Notes under the pieces: generated by a model
Told to the model about the DNA's origin: nothing
The model's input: only the letters and a program-made list of their open reading frames with translations
Databases searched by the model: none
In this document: one piece after another, positions 1 through 11,138 of the stretch
How positions within the stretch are numbered: the first letter of the stretch is position 1
Layout of the letters: each line of letters starts with the position of its first letter
Program-made: the position numbers and the translations under genes
Assembly (NCBI GenBank): GCA_036936605.1
Contig: JAUPFV010000002.1
Coordinates: forward strand, 246,905,305-246,969,304
Reading direction: 5' to 3'
Origin: Limnanthes douglasii subsp. nivea
Taxonomy: Eukaryota > Streptophyta > Magnoliopsida > Brassicales > Limnanthaceae
Length of the DNA stretch: 64,000 nucleotides

Positions 1-1799
1 TTGCTTCGTATATATCAACTTGTGCCAGTCATGATTTTTTTTTATAGATATTTATTCAGGATATAATCAAATTAGAATAAATTCAAATAATCAAGAGAGT
101 GAGATTTTTATGATAGAATCTAGATTGTATTTTTCGTGCGGTTAAATAACATAATAGCAATTTATTAGAGATTACTTAATCATATTTCCACCCATAAACT
201 AAGACTGATATGGAAACACACACACATATATATATATACATATAAAAACGATATTATTGTCAAAAGTGATAATAATGAGAAATATATCAAGGTTTTAACC
301 GAAATAATTTGAAATTTACAAAATATAAATTGAAGTTTAGTCTTAGTAAATACCTGATTAAGGATAAGATCTAATAAGTTCTTGGGTTTCGTTGTTGGTA
401 ACAAAAAGAACGAGTTCAACTTAATTTGGTAACAAAAACTGAATGACATAACCCCACCGTGAAACATCAAGAAATTTTAACAACTCATTGTTTTCTAACC
501 ATGTTATCTCAATTTATATCATAGTATTCAGATAGAATTTCTTAAGAGTGCCAATAAATAGAAAAAGGAGGGTAACAAATCATTTTTAAAGTTAAAAAAT
601 ACCCAATGTGAGTATAAATATTTACAAAATTGGTGGAAGGTGAACTAATGTATTTATATCTAGTATTATCTGACCATTAAGTGAGTGTGGTAGTTACAAT
701 TTAAGGGGGCAAGTTACATAGACATATATATTATGATAATAAAAGTTTGATCAATTTCAAGACAAGATACCTAAGCTTAGAGAAGTTAGTACTAGTTGTG
801 GTAATGACGTAAAAAACAGTGTGACCATATTTTCAATGACACATTGTGGTGGTGGTGGAAATACCATTATTTTTTAAAATTTCGATTTATCAGTTAGGCT
901 GGTTAGATTAATAAATCAAATTATGGGAGTGTGGACTGTAATATAAGTCGTAGACTACTGCCAAATAATATTTGTTGGTTATATTTCTTACCAAAGTACA
1001 GTTTGAAAGGTTAGGTACCTTGGTCGACTAGAAGGGAATAAAAAAACGTAGATGTAAAACCATACTCTATAGCTTTTATTGATGAAGATTCTAAGGCTCA
1101 TAAGTGTCGAACCGAAGTAATAATAACCTCACTAGTGGTAATGAAGTTTTGAATATAATTTAGTTTTTCTTCTTAACTTGAAGCTGTAAATATTATGCGT
1201 TGTCGATAAGAATGTAGTTGGTTAAAATATGTTAGGGGTACAAACTATAAAGTGCATAAACGATTCAAATTTGATTGTAATTCATGCCCAAAATCAGTTT
1301 GAAACCAAACAAGATAACACAAAAGGATATCTTCAATTAGTAAAACAATACAAGCATGCTTTTGATAAGATTATTACGAACTAATACCTCGGCCTGAGAA
1401 TACGGTTGTATATGCATTATTAACTAATATGTGAAGTGATGGTAACAATCGATTAATTATAATATAAAATCACACAATGAAATATAAATAAAAAACATAT
1501 AAAATGTCGATAATAAACAAAGATAAAGATAAAAGAATAAACAGGTTGAGTATTTGAAAAATAAATAAAGAACCATAGGATAAAATACATACTATAGTGT
1601 AACGAGTGAAAACGGTTAGGTGTGTACTTCTTACAACTAAATTATCCGGGTCTGACATGACGCCTCTATATTTTTTGGGAAAACTAGCATATAGTTTTAT
1701 CATAAAAGACATTTTATAAAAAAAGAATATAGTGTTTATTAAGGGTCTTGAGATTTAATCGACATGCTTTTATTAGTATGATATTATTAGTCAAACCTT
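1..1799. other. AT-rich intergenic DNA, nothing recognised
   Basis: Both strands are dense in stop codons and dominated by A/T runs. The open frames present (180-470, 1470-1712 minus) have low-complexity Leu/Phe/Ile-rich translations with no motif I recognise. A gypsy relic begins at the right edge, so part of this stretch may be its decayed upstream portion, but I cannot show that. Confidence 0.5.
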
Positions 1800-2060
1800 A
1801 GGAGGTGATGCAAAACATATTTTTAAACGCATAGTCACTGTCACTGTATTCAACATAATACATCCATCTACCACACTCCTAGACACCATAACCGTATATT
1901 TTCATTTTTATTAGTGTGGTATTGATTTGGTAAGGTCTCTTTTGATAGTCATAATAAACTACTTTACTAAGTGGGTTGAAGAGAAACCATAAGTTTTTAT
2001 TTTTAAAAACTAAAATTAGTCTATATACGGAGTTCTTCGAGTAATCACTACATGCTATGA
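1800..2060 (+). pseudogene. Ty3/gypsy integrase relic
   Basis: Plus-strand reading, with frame changes and stops, gives pieces of a gypsy integrase in the expected order. First comes a CQR-like piece followed by NIIHPS and a short spacer. Then CGIDLV appears (the catalytic-core start, normally WG[VI]DxxGP). Then INYFTKWVEEKP follows, matching the family's VDYFTKWVEAEP around the second core strand. A weaker match to the strand before the second catalytic Asp may follow to about 2060. No LTR, PBS or other polyprotein domain was recognised nearby, so this is an isolated, very old fragment. The identification rests mainly on the YFTKWVE signature, which is highly characteristic of gypsy integrases. 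Confidence 0.7.
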
Positions 2061-3059
2061 AATAAAATCCATAATATATATGCATTTTATAAACCTTCAA
2101 AGAGTAGACATGTATAATTTAATAACTCGATAATTCTCCTTAAAAATAAAAAATTATAGAAATGGTTACAAAAAAAAAGTTATATAACTTGTCGAATATA
2201 TCGTGGCCATATATGATAACAAAATAACACATATTGCATGAACATCATTTACGATGGTCAATGAATGTTATAATACTTGTACTCATTATAAAGAATCAAA
2301 TAAAAAAAAAAAGATTTGATAGAGAAATAATAAAATAAAACATTATGTGAATATAAAACTATCAATAATAACTCGTGCACTCTAAAGAACCAAAATAAAA
2401 TAAAATATAGATTTGATAGAAAAATAACAAAATAAAACACTTTGTGAATATAAAACTCTTAATAACTCATGTCTGTTTTAACATTAAAAATTCTTCGAAA
2501 CATGATATTTAGTTCTAAATAAGTTATTTCAAAATATATGCAAACAAAACTATAGAAAGTTAGTACTAAATAATGACTTTATATAATGCTTACCAATTCT
2601 CAAATAAAGAAGATATACTACCACCATATGTGGAGTATAAAACATCTAAAACATTTAAAAATCTATCATATAGAAGTATGATAGTTGATGTTTTCTTTTC
2701 TATTAAGGTGGTGCCGAATATTTAAATGAGATTCACTTTTTTCTAATATAGTTAACATATTTCAAAATTTGAAAGAAATTCATTTTTAACTCTTTTTTTT
2801 CATTTTAAGTTTGAGAATAATCATTATTAACACGATTTATTAAGTAGAGTAGGCTAAAAAATATAAATAAATTACAACTATTTATACGACTAACTAAAGC
2901 TTCGAACACCTTAATTAAATAATAATAAATTGGATTTTCAATCAACAAAAAGTTCGATCTTCACATGAACGTTATTTGAATAATCAAAGCATCAACAATA
3001 AAAAAAAATGTATTCCTCCTTCCATTTCATAATATTAGTCGTTTAAGGTTGTTGTAGAA
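2061..3059. other. AT-rich intergenic DNA, nothing recognised
   Basis: Homopolymer-rich sequence without a convincing reading frame. The phrase 'tttgatagagaaataataaaataaaaca...tgtgaatataaaactc' recurs imperfectly at about 2315-2360 and 2410-2457, a local direct repeat of roughly 45 bp. No transposon signature was seen. Confidence 0.45.
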
Positions 3060-3330
3060 AGTAATAATTATAAATATATAAAAAATAGTAGTATAATTAT
3101 TATTATAAGTATCTAAAATAGGTTATTAGTTACTAAAGACATTATTAGATTTTAATTACCCGTAACTAAATGTTATTTTATATTGATTAATTAGACAAAA
3201 ATAAATATGGAAAAAGAGTATATTGTATAAATAGGAAATCTCGGTGTAAAGATGAAAGGAGAATTTGATAAAAAAATATTATAATGAAAAAATTCTTTTT
3301 ATTTTTTCATTCTAGAAAATCTATTATTAT
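3060..3330 (+). repeat. dispersed repeat, copy 1 (possible decayed LTR)
   Basis: This segment shares an ordered series of blocks with 9395-9680. They include a 'ttagttactaaaga.attatta' block, 'ttaatta.cgtaa', a TATA-like 'gtataaata' at about 3225, then 'gtgtaaagatg..aggagaatttgata', and finally a 'ttcatt.tct..aaaat.tat' block. A TATA box followed by a transcribed-leader-like tract is typical of an LTR. Neither copy has clear TG...CA ends or an adjacent coding region, so 'LTR' is an inference. Confidence 0.55.
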
Positions 3331-3494
3331 TATTTTATTAAGGTTTTTTCTTACAAAATTGACGATGAAAACTATTAGTTTTTCATTTTTATAATAACCA
3401 GAATAATTTTATTTTTGAGATAAAAAAACAACATAATAACCATTCGGCTATATTTTATTTTTGAGATAAAAACAACATATTTTTGAAAAAATGT

Positions 3495-3890
3495 CCCCTC
3501 TTTTAGGGGAGACTCGTGCGCTTCTTGATGGCTTGCTAATCTGCTTCACGTTGACATTGAGTCCGATTGTCAGACTCTGATCTGCTTGCGGCCGGCATTA
3601 TCCCATGGTATCTCATCCCGGTTATCAAGATCTGTCGTCAATCCATTGTTTCTCCTATGGTGATTAAGTACATCTCAAGAGTCCAAAATCGGCAATCCAT
3701 TGTTTCTCCTATGGTGATTAAGTACATCTCAAGAGTCCAAAATCAAGCTGTCGATTGGCTACCTAAATGGACTCTGAGATGCAAGGAGAAACCCTCTTTC
3801 AGCCCGTTTATCATTCTTTCTGAGCTTAATGCAATTATCTTCTTAGAAAGCTTGAGTTTGGGTTACTTATCTCAATCCTGCTAGGAGTTT
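3495..3890 (+). pseudogene. LINE-type RNase H domain relic with internal 54-bp duplication
   Basis: The plus strand reads TRALLDGLLIC, then (after a frame change) HVDIESDCQTLI, then AVDWLPKW. These are the order and spacing of the RNase H (RVT_3-type) domain at the C-terminus of plant L1-like LINE ORF2: the RALLDGL helix, the IESD strand with its catalytic Asp, and the A-DWLA helix. The same RALLDGL phrase occurs in the LINE at 48.3 kb. Within it, 18 codons (SPMVIKYISRVQN region) are present twice in tandem without changing frame. No reverse transcriptase is attached, so this is an orphan 3' fragment. A gene-encoded RNase H-like domain cannot be excluded. Confidence 0.6.
3637..3744. repeat. 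54-bp perfect or near-perfect tandem duplication
   Basis: Two adjacent 54-bp copies (3637-3690 and 3691-3744) begin near 'caatccattgtttctc' and end in 'gagtccaaaat'. They differ only around the junction. The unit is a multiple of three, so the flanking reading frame is preserved. The near identity indicates a recent slippage or unequal-exchange event in an otherwise decayed region. Confidence 0.9.
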
Positions 3891-4238
3891 TTCTTCTGTT
3901 TCTTTGTTTTATAGGTACATAGAAATATTGAGAAAGATGAAAATGATGAAGCAAAGGTAGTAGGAGTGAGGGAGAAGGAGGCTCTAAATTAAAGAAAAAT
4001 CGGGTGAATCTGAAGAAAATGAAGTTTTGTTAGATGGAGTTAAGGAAATTCGCACCAAAACTCTGATTCTGAAATTCTGAAATTCTGAAATTAGGGTTGA
4101 TTTAGGAAGAAATTGGTACTTTACCAATTTCCTTTTTCCCCCTTTTTCTTTTGGCTATATTACTATTAAACCATTAAATTTGTAAAACTCATAATTGTGT
4201 CCAATTTTCTTTGTTTTGGGGTAAGATAACGAAATCAT

Positions 4239-4427
4239 CTTTTTTTTTTTTTTTTTTTTTTTTTTTTCCGGAGGGAACCCGCAGCCGCTACTCAGAGTGC
4301 AATGAGTGCGCACAGGGTAAACCCTCAGTCTGACGCGATAGCCTGCAAACCAACGCCAGAAGGTAAACCACACAAGGTGACAGGCTCAGCCGAGAAAGCG
4401 TATGTAGAGGGACTCGAACTCGTGACC
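4239..4427 (-). mobile_element. tRNA-derived SINE, 5'-truncated, with poly(A) tail
   Basis: On the minus strand the element begins at a Pol III B box (gagttcgagtccc, complement of 4409-4421). It runs through a SINE body containing ctttctcggctgagcctgtc and ends in a long A tail, seen as about 29 T at 4239-4267. The A box is missing here but is present in the related copy at 31.1 kb, so this copy is truncated at its 5' end. The remaining tRNA-like half and the tail support LINE-mobilised retroposition. The surrounding DNA is also AT-rich, so target duplications are not clear. Confidence 0.8.
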
Positions 4428-4510
4428 ATCTTCTTTGTTTCATTTGGGGTTTGATTTCATTGTTAGAATCGATTAGGATTTGATCTTGGGTTTGCCTTAG
4501 GATATCCTAC

Positions 4511-4695
4511 TGTTCTGATTTTTTTTTTGCCCACTCAGCATGTGATTCCGAGTGGCCGCTTTTTTTTAAACCGAGCAACAACTACTTCCGAGTGGCCCTC
4601 TCGGAATCAGTTGCTGCTCGGTTTAAAAAAAACATGTGATTCCGAGTAGGCCACTCGGAATCACATGCTGAGTGTTCAAAAAAAAATTCAGAACA
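4511..4695. repeat. 185-bp foldback element / long hairpin
   Basis: The two ends are inverted repeats: tgttctga...ttttttttg then actcagcatgtgattccgag at the left (4511-4556), and the complement at the right (4649-4695), with a perfect core of about 25 bp. A second inverted pair lies inside (aaaccgagcaacaactactt versus its imperfect complement around 4600-4630), flanked by short A and T runs. Transcribed from either strand, this would fold into one long stem. It has no coding potential. It may be a small MITE or a hairpin small-RNA precursor. Confidence 0.75.
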
Positions 4696-5743
4696 AACAC
4701 GAAGGTTCTTCATTACCTGCAGTCGAGTTCCTGCTTTTGTATTTAACAATCCAAAAGCGATAATAATACACATTTTTTACAACAATGGTGTAAACACTTT
4801 TTAGCATAATAATACACAATTATTCAAGATTTAAACCACAATTATTGAAGTTCTTTGTTTTAGGGTTAATTTTAGAGATAAAATCATATATCTTGGATTA
4901 AAGTTAGGTTAATGCTGTGTTTTTTCATATAAGACTATCTATTAGATAAATGACATCTAGTGATAAATTTGAAATAAAAATAAGGGTAATTTGGTAAAAG
5001 CAAGTCACTAGTGTTTTTGAAAGTTTGAAAGATGGAGGAAATAAAAAATAACATGGAGGAAATAGCTTTGGCCAAAAAAAGTAACCATCATCCGGCTATA
5101 TTGTAGATATAGATGTATGTTTTACATCAAAATTGTTTAATTGATCTCCAACAACACGATGCTTATTGGTTATTGTCATCCTTTTGAAAAGACTTACAAT
5201 GAAAATAATATTTTACAAATATCATAAAAATAATATTAATTTGTATATATATATATATTAATTATTATATTAATTTGTAATAATTTAATGTTAATTTACA
5301 ACTTTAATATATAATAAATTTGATAGACACTATTACAAATTTATAAAATAACCTACAATTCTTTTATAGTAATTAATTTACAAATTACAAATTAATATAT
5401 TGAACTACAATAAATTTGATATTTAATTTATAAGTAATTTTTTTTGTTACAAATTAGTATATTAATCTACAATAAATTTTATATTAATCTAAAAAAAATA
5501 TCAGTTTATTGTAAATTAAGTCCTAATTTGTAAATAAATTTATTGACATATGATTATGAATGGATATAAAATTTAATGTATATTAATATATTATTTTGTA
5601 ACATGCAACCACTAACGCATATAATTATTTTCAAATCAATAATTAGTAGGATATTATTTTCCTCATTTGATAATTATAAAGAGCATAATTTGTAATTTGA
5701 AAGCACATAAATAACAATAACTTGTTTGAGATATAATAAGATC
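4696..5743. other. AT-rich intergenic DNA
   Basis: Mostly A/T with repeated short phrases such as 'aatttgtaataattta' and 'tacaaattaatata' between about 5240 and 5530, giving a degenerate AT-rich tandem-like texture. No open frame or domain was recognised. Confidence 0.5.
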
Positions 5744-6127
5744 GGTTTTGAACGGTATAACGTTCCTAGACTATCACATTTGGTGATAGATAGTCTATTG
5801 ACTTTTAGATGTCCGCTGCTAGTCTCTGAACTATCAACTTTGGATAAAGTTAGTCCACCGGATCCTTTGATTCATGTGAACCTGCAACCTCTCACCATAG
5901 TCACCAGAATTTTGTATTACCACTGGTCCCTCAAATTTAGGTCAAAGCCAAAATGTAGTCTACAACCCGTGACCTAGAGTTAAGGGACCAGTGGTGATAC
6001 AAAATTCTGGTGACTATGGTGACAAGTGACAAACTCAAATGAATCAAAGGATATGGTGGACTAACTTTATCCAAAGTTGATAGTCAATTTAAAGGAGTAC
6101 CAACGGACAAGTAGCAGGCTCAATTAA
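5744..6127. mobile_element. Palindromic Mutator-like MITE, family A, copy 1
   Basis: The sequence is a long imperfect palindrome. 'ggataaagttagtccac' (about 5843) is answered by 'gtggactaactttatcc' (about 6056), and 'ctcaccatagtcaccagaat' by its complement near 6000-6025. The centre is around 5965. The same ordered sequence occurs at 54190-54614, where the ends are GGC...GCC with a 10-bp target duplication. This copy's ends have decayed and no duplication is visible. There is no coding capacity. Confidence 0.8.
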
Positions 6128-8643
6128 GCAATCAATATGTTCTAATAAATGTCAAGGAGAATAATACACTTGGTTAATATGATCATGATTTAAGCTTTGT
6201 GGATTTAATCTTAGAAAAATTATTTTGACCCTATTTTAATCTAAAAAATAAAAATTTTATTGGTTTTTATAAACATGAAAAAGTAATCGTTTCCCACAGA
6301 TGGTGCCAATTTGATAGGGTTAAATCATAATCAAACACCAAAGTTGTCTAGAGATGAAAAAGAAGAAATATAAAATAGAATAATAATATCATAAAGAACA
6401 AAATAGAAGAATAATAGCTATACTTCTATTTATATAATAAATTAAAGACTTCCTCTTGACATTTATCTTCGTATGTTACACGTTTGAAGTAATGAATGTA
6501 AAGTAACGTTGAGACTGATACCATTTTTTTGGATGATGAAATTTTGAAGGATGAGATCGATTGACAACCTTTTGAGGTTGTGACCATCTTATCTGACACT
6601 AAGTCAAGTCATCATAAGCCGGAAGTTAAGAGTATAGTCTCTGCTCATACAAGCATTTCTCATACGGACAAGATCAAGAAGAGAACCTCATGATCTCATT
6701 TAAAGTATTTGTTGAATATTTTCTAACAAGATGAGATTGATTAACAAATCCCCGAAGATGTAACAGTTCAATCTAATATCAAATATAGTATTCTTAAGCT
6801 GAAATCTAAGGCTCAATCACATGCTCAAAAAATCATTTCTTGCTCCGACTCTATGAATACATAAACTTATAGTTCTAATTCTCTGATTTTTTTGCTCAAT
6901 ATATTCCAACAAGATAGTTTCGGCGACGTGTCTCAAAAGCAGGGCTCAATTCAACAACGGGCTAATCATTTTGATTTGCTCAAATAAAATATGTAAATCT
7001 TATTAAGAAATAAAAACTAGACGGGATGTGGACATATCTATTCCATCGCAGTACACACATAATGACATATTGAAATAATTGGTACATGGCAGTGAAGATG
7101 ATCTACATGAATCAGATTTTAAATCTGCAAGAAGTCATCATATTTGTTTTTTGAAACTAGCCCCCTTGGCTGCAAAAAAAAAAAAAAACCATTAAACTCA
7201 TTTCACCTATCAATAGTAGAATTGGTCAATTGTAGAGAAGTGAAGATGGCTTCAAAAGGTTTAAGCATGAGAAATTAGAGGATTGGTATAAGCACAATTT
7301 GGAACTATAATATTTTGCAATTGTTGGACAAACAATAATTGATAAAGAGCTTAAGGTTGTTTGAAAAATTAATAAGGTTCTTGCGTGTTTCTAGTCACAT
7401 GAACAATATATAAATATTTTCCATCCATTAGTGTTGGAAGAGTTCAAACCATAGTTGCAAAGCTTATATCAATCAATGGCTTTGTTGGAAGAGATGTACT
7501 AAGGTATCATCCATATTCTCTCAGTTAAGAGGCTTGATGACTTCCATATTATTCATTTTGTCCATGACGATTCTTCAAACTCGAGAAGTTTTTGGAAAAT
7601 CGACCTTATTTTGCTCATAAAAAATCCTTCTAGAAATAGCAGCCAGGTTGTTCATGTCAGAAACGCTAAAACAGTAGATCCAATTTTTCTACCATTTTTA
7701 TCAATACACTTGTTGATCATCACCATCTCCACCGGAAATCAAGCTACTAACCACTTTACAAAACAAATATTCTTGAAATTCTAAGGTGGATTGGTTGAGA
7801 GCTTTGTGAATCTAAAAAAAGAAAAGAAAATAATATCGACGATTTTGGTACAATTACCATATTCTGAGTAAGAGACAAAGTAGTTCACTTGGAGGATTAT
7901 TAACATCATCCTCACCAAAGCTATCGACTTCATCCATCTAGCGTACATGGCGAAATGTAAAAAAACAACTATACATACAGCACGTGGCTCAAAAATATTA
8001 GTGTATGTACACCGTGCAGTCACATACACACTATACAAGAAATAGTTACAACACCATAGAGACAAAGGAGGACACAAAACATTAACAACTTTCAATTACT
8101 TTGGTGGAATTCTGAAACACGAGCTTGAGACCGCTATAACAAATGCATCGCAACACATCGTCATCAAAGTAAATAACTATTATGACTTCGTCAATTGATA
8201 TTGCAAAATGATTTTTTAGTCATCGTCAATGGCTTCACTTTATAACTTAAATTTCAAATAATTTAACCTATGAAAGAGGTACATCTTATTACTCAATTTA
8301 CAATCATAAGACATCATACGATGTGTTAGTGAACATACATACATTTAAGAAGAATTCATCATTTTGTATATATTTAGGGCTTTAATCTTCTTTGACATAA
8401 ATATAAAGCATAAATTGTGCATAATTTTATATGAGACTACAAGCTAAATTTCGTCATCAATAAGGCCGTGCAATAAGCCCTCAATTATGACAGTTGTCAA
8501 GCCATTCGCCATGTGATCTGAATAATATACGCCAAATCCTCAATGATTGAAAATGCTATAGGCCAAGAAATCTTCATCTCCATGCTACGAAAATACTATA
8601 AGTCAAATAATATTCATGTATATAACGATGAAAGCTACAAAAC
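6128..8643. other. Intergenic DNA, no recognisable gene
   Basis: No convincing protein similarity. Between about 6530 and 6850 the plus strand can be read as two diverged repeats starting DEID and sharing a spaced pattern (DEID..P..V...S..K), separated by roughly 190 bp. This suggests an old coding relic of unknown identity. The minus-strand frame 7781-8095 has no motif I know. A 14-A run lies near 7175. Confidence 0.4.
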
Positions 8644-8661
8644 GGGGGGGGGGGGGGGGGG
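8644..8661. repeat. 18-bp poly(G) run
   Basis: Uninterrupted run of 18 G, conspicuous in otherwise AT-rich DNA. It could form a quadruplex. Its exact length may be unreliable, because homopolymers are prone to sequencing error. Confidence 0.9.
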
Positions 8662-8675
8662 AGGGTCTACATTGA

Positions 8676-8935
8676 TACGTAAGTGAACATCGTTAATAAA
8701 CGAAGCCTATATGGCCATGCAAGAGGTCATACTGAGCCTAGAATTATAAAATCAAGTTAACGAATATAGTTAATCACCCAAGCCTATAAGGCCACGCAAA
8801 GTGCTATACTGAGCATAAAATTAAAATGTCAACATCACAAACTCGTTAATAAACCAAGCCTATAAGGTTACACAATGGGCGATACTGAGCCTAGGCTTAA
8901 AAATGATTATGAAAATGATTATGAACTATAAGGTT
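8676..8935. repeat. 77-bp tandem repeat, three degenerate copies
   Basis: Three copies with period 76-77 bp, anchored by 'aagcctata' at 8703, 8780 and 8856. Each continues as 'aagcctataaggccacgcaa...atactgagcctag'. The copies differ at many positions, so this is an old minisatellite. Nothing coding was seen. Confidence 0.75.
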
Positions 8936-9394
8936 ACACCATATCAACCTACTAATTATTAACTGTATTTTTTCCCTTTGGAAAAACAGAGTCTTTAATC
9001 CTTAAGGGAGATTTTGGCTGGCAAAGGGTTTTAACGAGGCAGGAACAGTTAAATACGAACCAATTTGGAGACATCTCTGATAATAGTTTGGCTAAAAAAG
9101 TTAAACTAACCAAGCATTAAGACTTTTAGGAGTCTAACCAACATTGTTGTCATTGTTACTCATCATATAAAACAACACCTTGACAAAAAGATAATTGAAG
9201 ATAGAGCTACAAAAATGATAAAAAAAAAGAAAACTTCCTAAAAAGACAAAGAAGAACATATATTCGAATGTTATATTCGACCGACCATTGTGCAGTCATT
9301 AAGTTTTATTATAGTCCAACTCAATGACTAGGGGAGACTCATGATACAGATATATTATTCATATGATATCCGGAAAATAATAAATCAAGAAAAT

Positions 9395-9680
9395 ATTTAT
9401 AATATAATTATAAATATAATTATAAGTATGTAAGAAACATTATAAGTTACTAAAGAAATTATTAAGATTTAATTACGCGTAATGAAACATTACTTTACAC
9501 TTACTAATTCAAACATGTAATGAACGAAGATAAAAAAATCAAGAGAGTATTTAGTATATAGTATAAATATGAGTGTCTCTGTGTAAAGATGGGAGGAGAA
9601 TTTGATAAAACAAAGTATGATAATAAAAATCTATCTCCTGTTCATTTTCTCTCTCTTGGAAAATTTATCTTTTGGTATTT
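9395..9680 (+). repeat. dispersed repeat, copy 2 (possible decayed LTR)
   Basis: Partner of 3060-3330. It has the same ordered blocks, including 'agttactaaaga.attatta', the TATA-like 'gtataaatat' near 9563, 'tgtgtaaagatgggagga' and 'gaatttgataaaac', followed by a CT-rich tail. The two copies are in direct orientation 6.3 kb apart, with unrelated transposons between them. They could be LTRs of one lost element or two solo insertions. Confidence 0.55.
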
Positions 9681-9955
9681 GACTAAGTCTTTTTTCCTTA
9701 TTAATATCCAATGTACATCTTTATCATTACCCGATTAAAGGTAACTTTGGATGAAATCAAAATATATTAATTTTAGAGTAGGAATATATACGTTAATGTT
9801 AGAGGATCATTACATCATTATCAATGTAAGATTACTTATGATATTATTTGTTTTATACCACACCACGTCCACGTGGGTCTATCCTATATATTGTACTTTT
9901 ACACGTATCCTTGTATTGAATTCTAGTATCTCCATACTAAGGACCAATAAAAGAT

Positions 9956-10003
9956 GGCCAGTCAACATACATAGTAGTCGGCCAGTCAACATACATAGTA
10001 GTC
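9956..10003. repeat. 24-bp tandem duplication
   Basis: Two perfect 24-bp copies of the segment starting ggccagtcaacatac, at 9956-9979 and 9980-10003. Confidence 0.9.
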
Positions 10004-10363
10004 TCCATCTATTGTTATTGTCATGATTAATAAAAATACTCCACTTGGGACAAAAAAAAATATAATTCACTAAAATTATATATAATGTTCAAATCACATA
10101 TTTAAAACTATATATAATTTAAACCATAATTTTAAAGTCATTTATTAAGCTAACATTTATACCACAATAAAAAAATTAAATAAGTAGTATTATTGATAAT
10201 GTTTTCAACACTATTTATTATTTTTACATATGTAGTTAAAATTTATTTTTTATCAGGTTGACCATTCATAAATTTATTAAATATAATTTAATTTAATAAT
10301 GTAAAAATTATCATTTATGTAAGATTCGATAATAACAGTCATGAAATATTATTTCCTGGTGTA

Positions 10364-11138
10364 TAGGGCTGTCAACGGTTCCGGAGAACCAAGAGCCGGA
10401 CCAGAACCGAACTGATAAGAACTGGACCGAGAACCGGACCGAATCTTAGCAGTCTGGTTCGCGGTTCCATCTTCAAAACCCAAACCGATAAAGAACCAAA
10501 ACAACAAAACCGGTTCGGAACCGAACTGATAAAACCGGTTCGGAACCGAACTGATAAAACCGATAAACGTGTAGAACCGATTAGGAACCGAACCAATAAA
10601 ATCAGTAAACCGATAGAACTGATAAGGAACCGAACCGATAAAATTGATAAACCAGTAGAACCAATAAGGAATCAAACCAATAAAACCGTTAAACCCGATT
10701 AATTTATTATTATTATTATTATTAATAATAATTTTTTATACATTATATTGTCAAAATTAATAGTTAATTACCTATTTTTAATATAAAAAAAAAATCAGAG
10801 ATTAACTTTTAAACTTTGATTTTTATGTTATTTATTTATTTAAAAAAAGTTGAAAATTAAATTTTAATTAAATTAAATTTTTTAAATAGAGTGGACTGGA
10901 CCGAAACCGGATCGAACCGAAAAGGACCGAAACAGGAATGGACCGAACTCGGACCGAACCAGAACCAGAATCGAACCGAATAGAACCGAACTGGATCAGA
11001 CTGAACCAAACCGAACCAAACCGAACCAAAAACTTAGCGGTCCGGTCCGGTTCCAAAATATGGAACCGAAAGCTTAGCGGTACGGTCCGGTCCGGTTCCG
11101 GCGAAACCCGGACCAAACCGGACCGATAAACACCCCTA
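10364..11138. mobile_element. hAT-type non-autonomous element, 775 bp, in array unit
   Basis: The ends are TAGGGCTGT at the left and, on the complement of the right end, TAGGGGTGT, i.e. imperfect terminal inverted repeats of the hAT type. The flanks are CTGGTGTA (10356-10363) and ATGGTGTA (11139-11146), an 8-bp target duplication with one mismatch. Removing the insert restores a continuous array unit. Both subterminal regions are packed with 'accgaacc/ataaaacc' direct repeats, typical of hAT transposase-binding regions, and the middle is AT-rich. No transposase is encoded. The open frames over this interval are by-products of the repeats. Confidence 0.88.

Noticed and set aside
4409..4427. 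tRNA-like B box suggesting a tRNA gene
   Set aside because: No cloverleaf can be formed; the A box is missing and the sequence continues into a SINE body with an A tail.
7781..8095. 104-codon minus-strand frame
   Set aside because: No recognised domain, no promoter or splice context; treated as chance in intergenic DNA.
10349..11129. Several overlapping open frames (FGSVPNRFY-type and RTEPEPESN-type repeats)
   Set aside because: They are translations of the 'accgaacc/ataaaacc' subterminal repeats of the hAT element, present on both strands, with no protein-family similarity.
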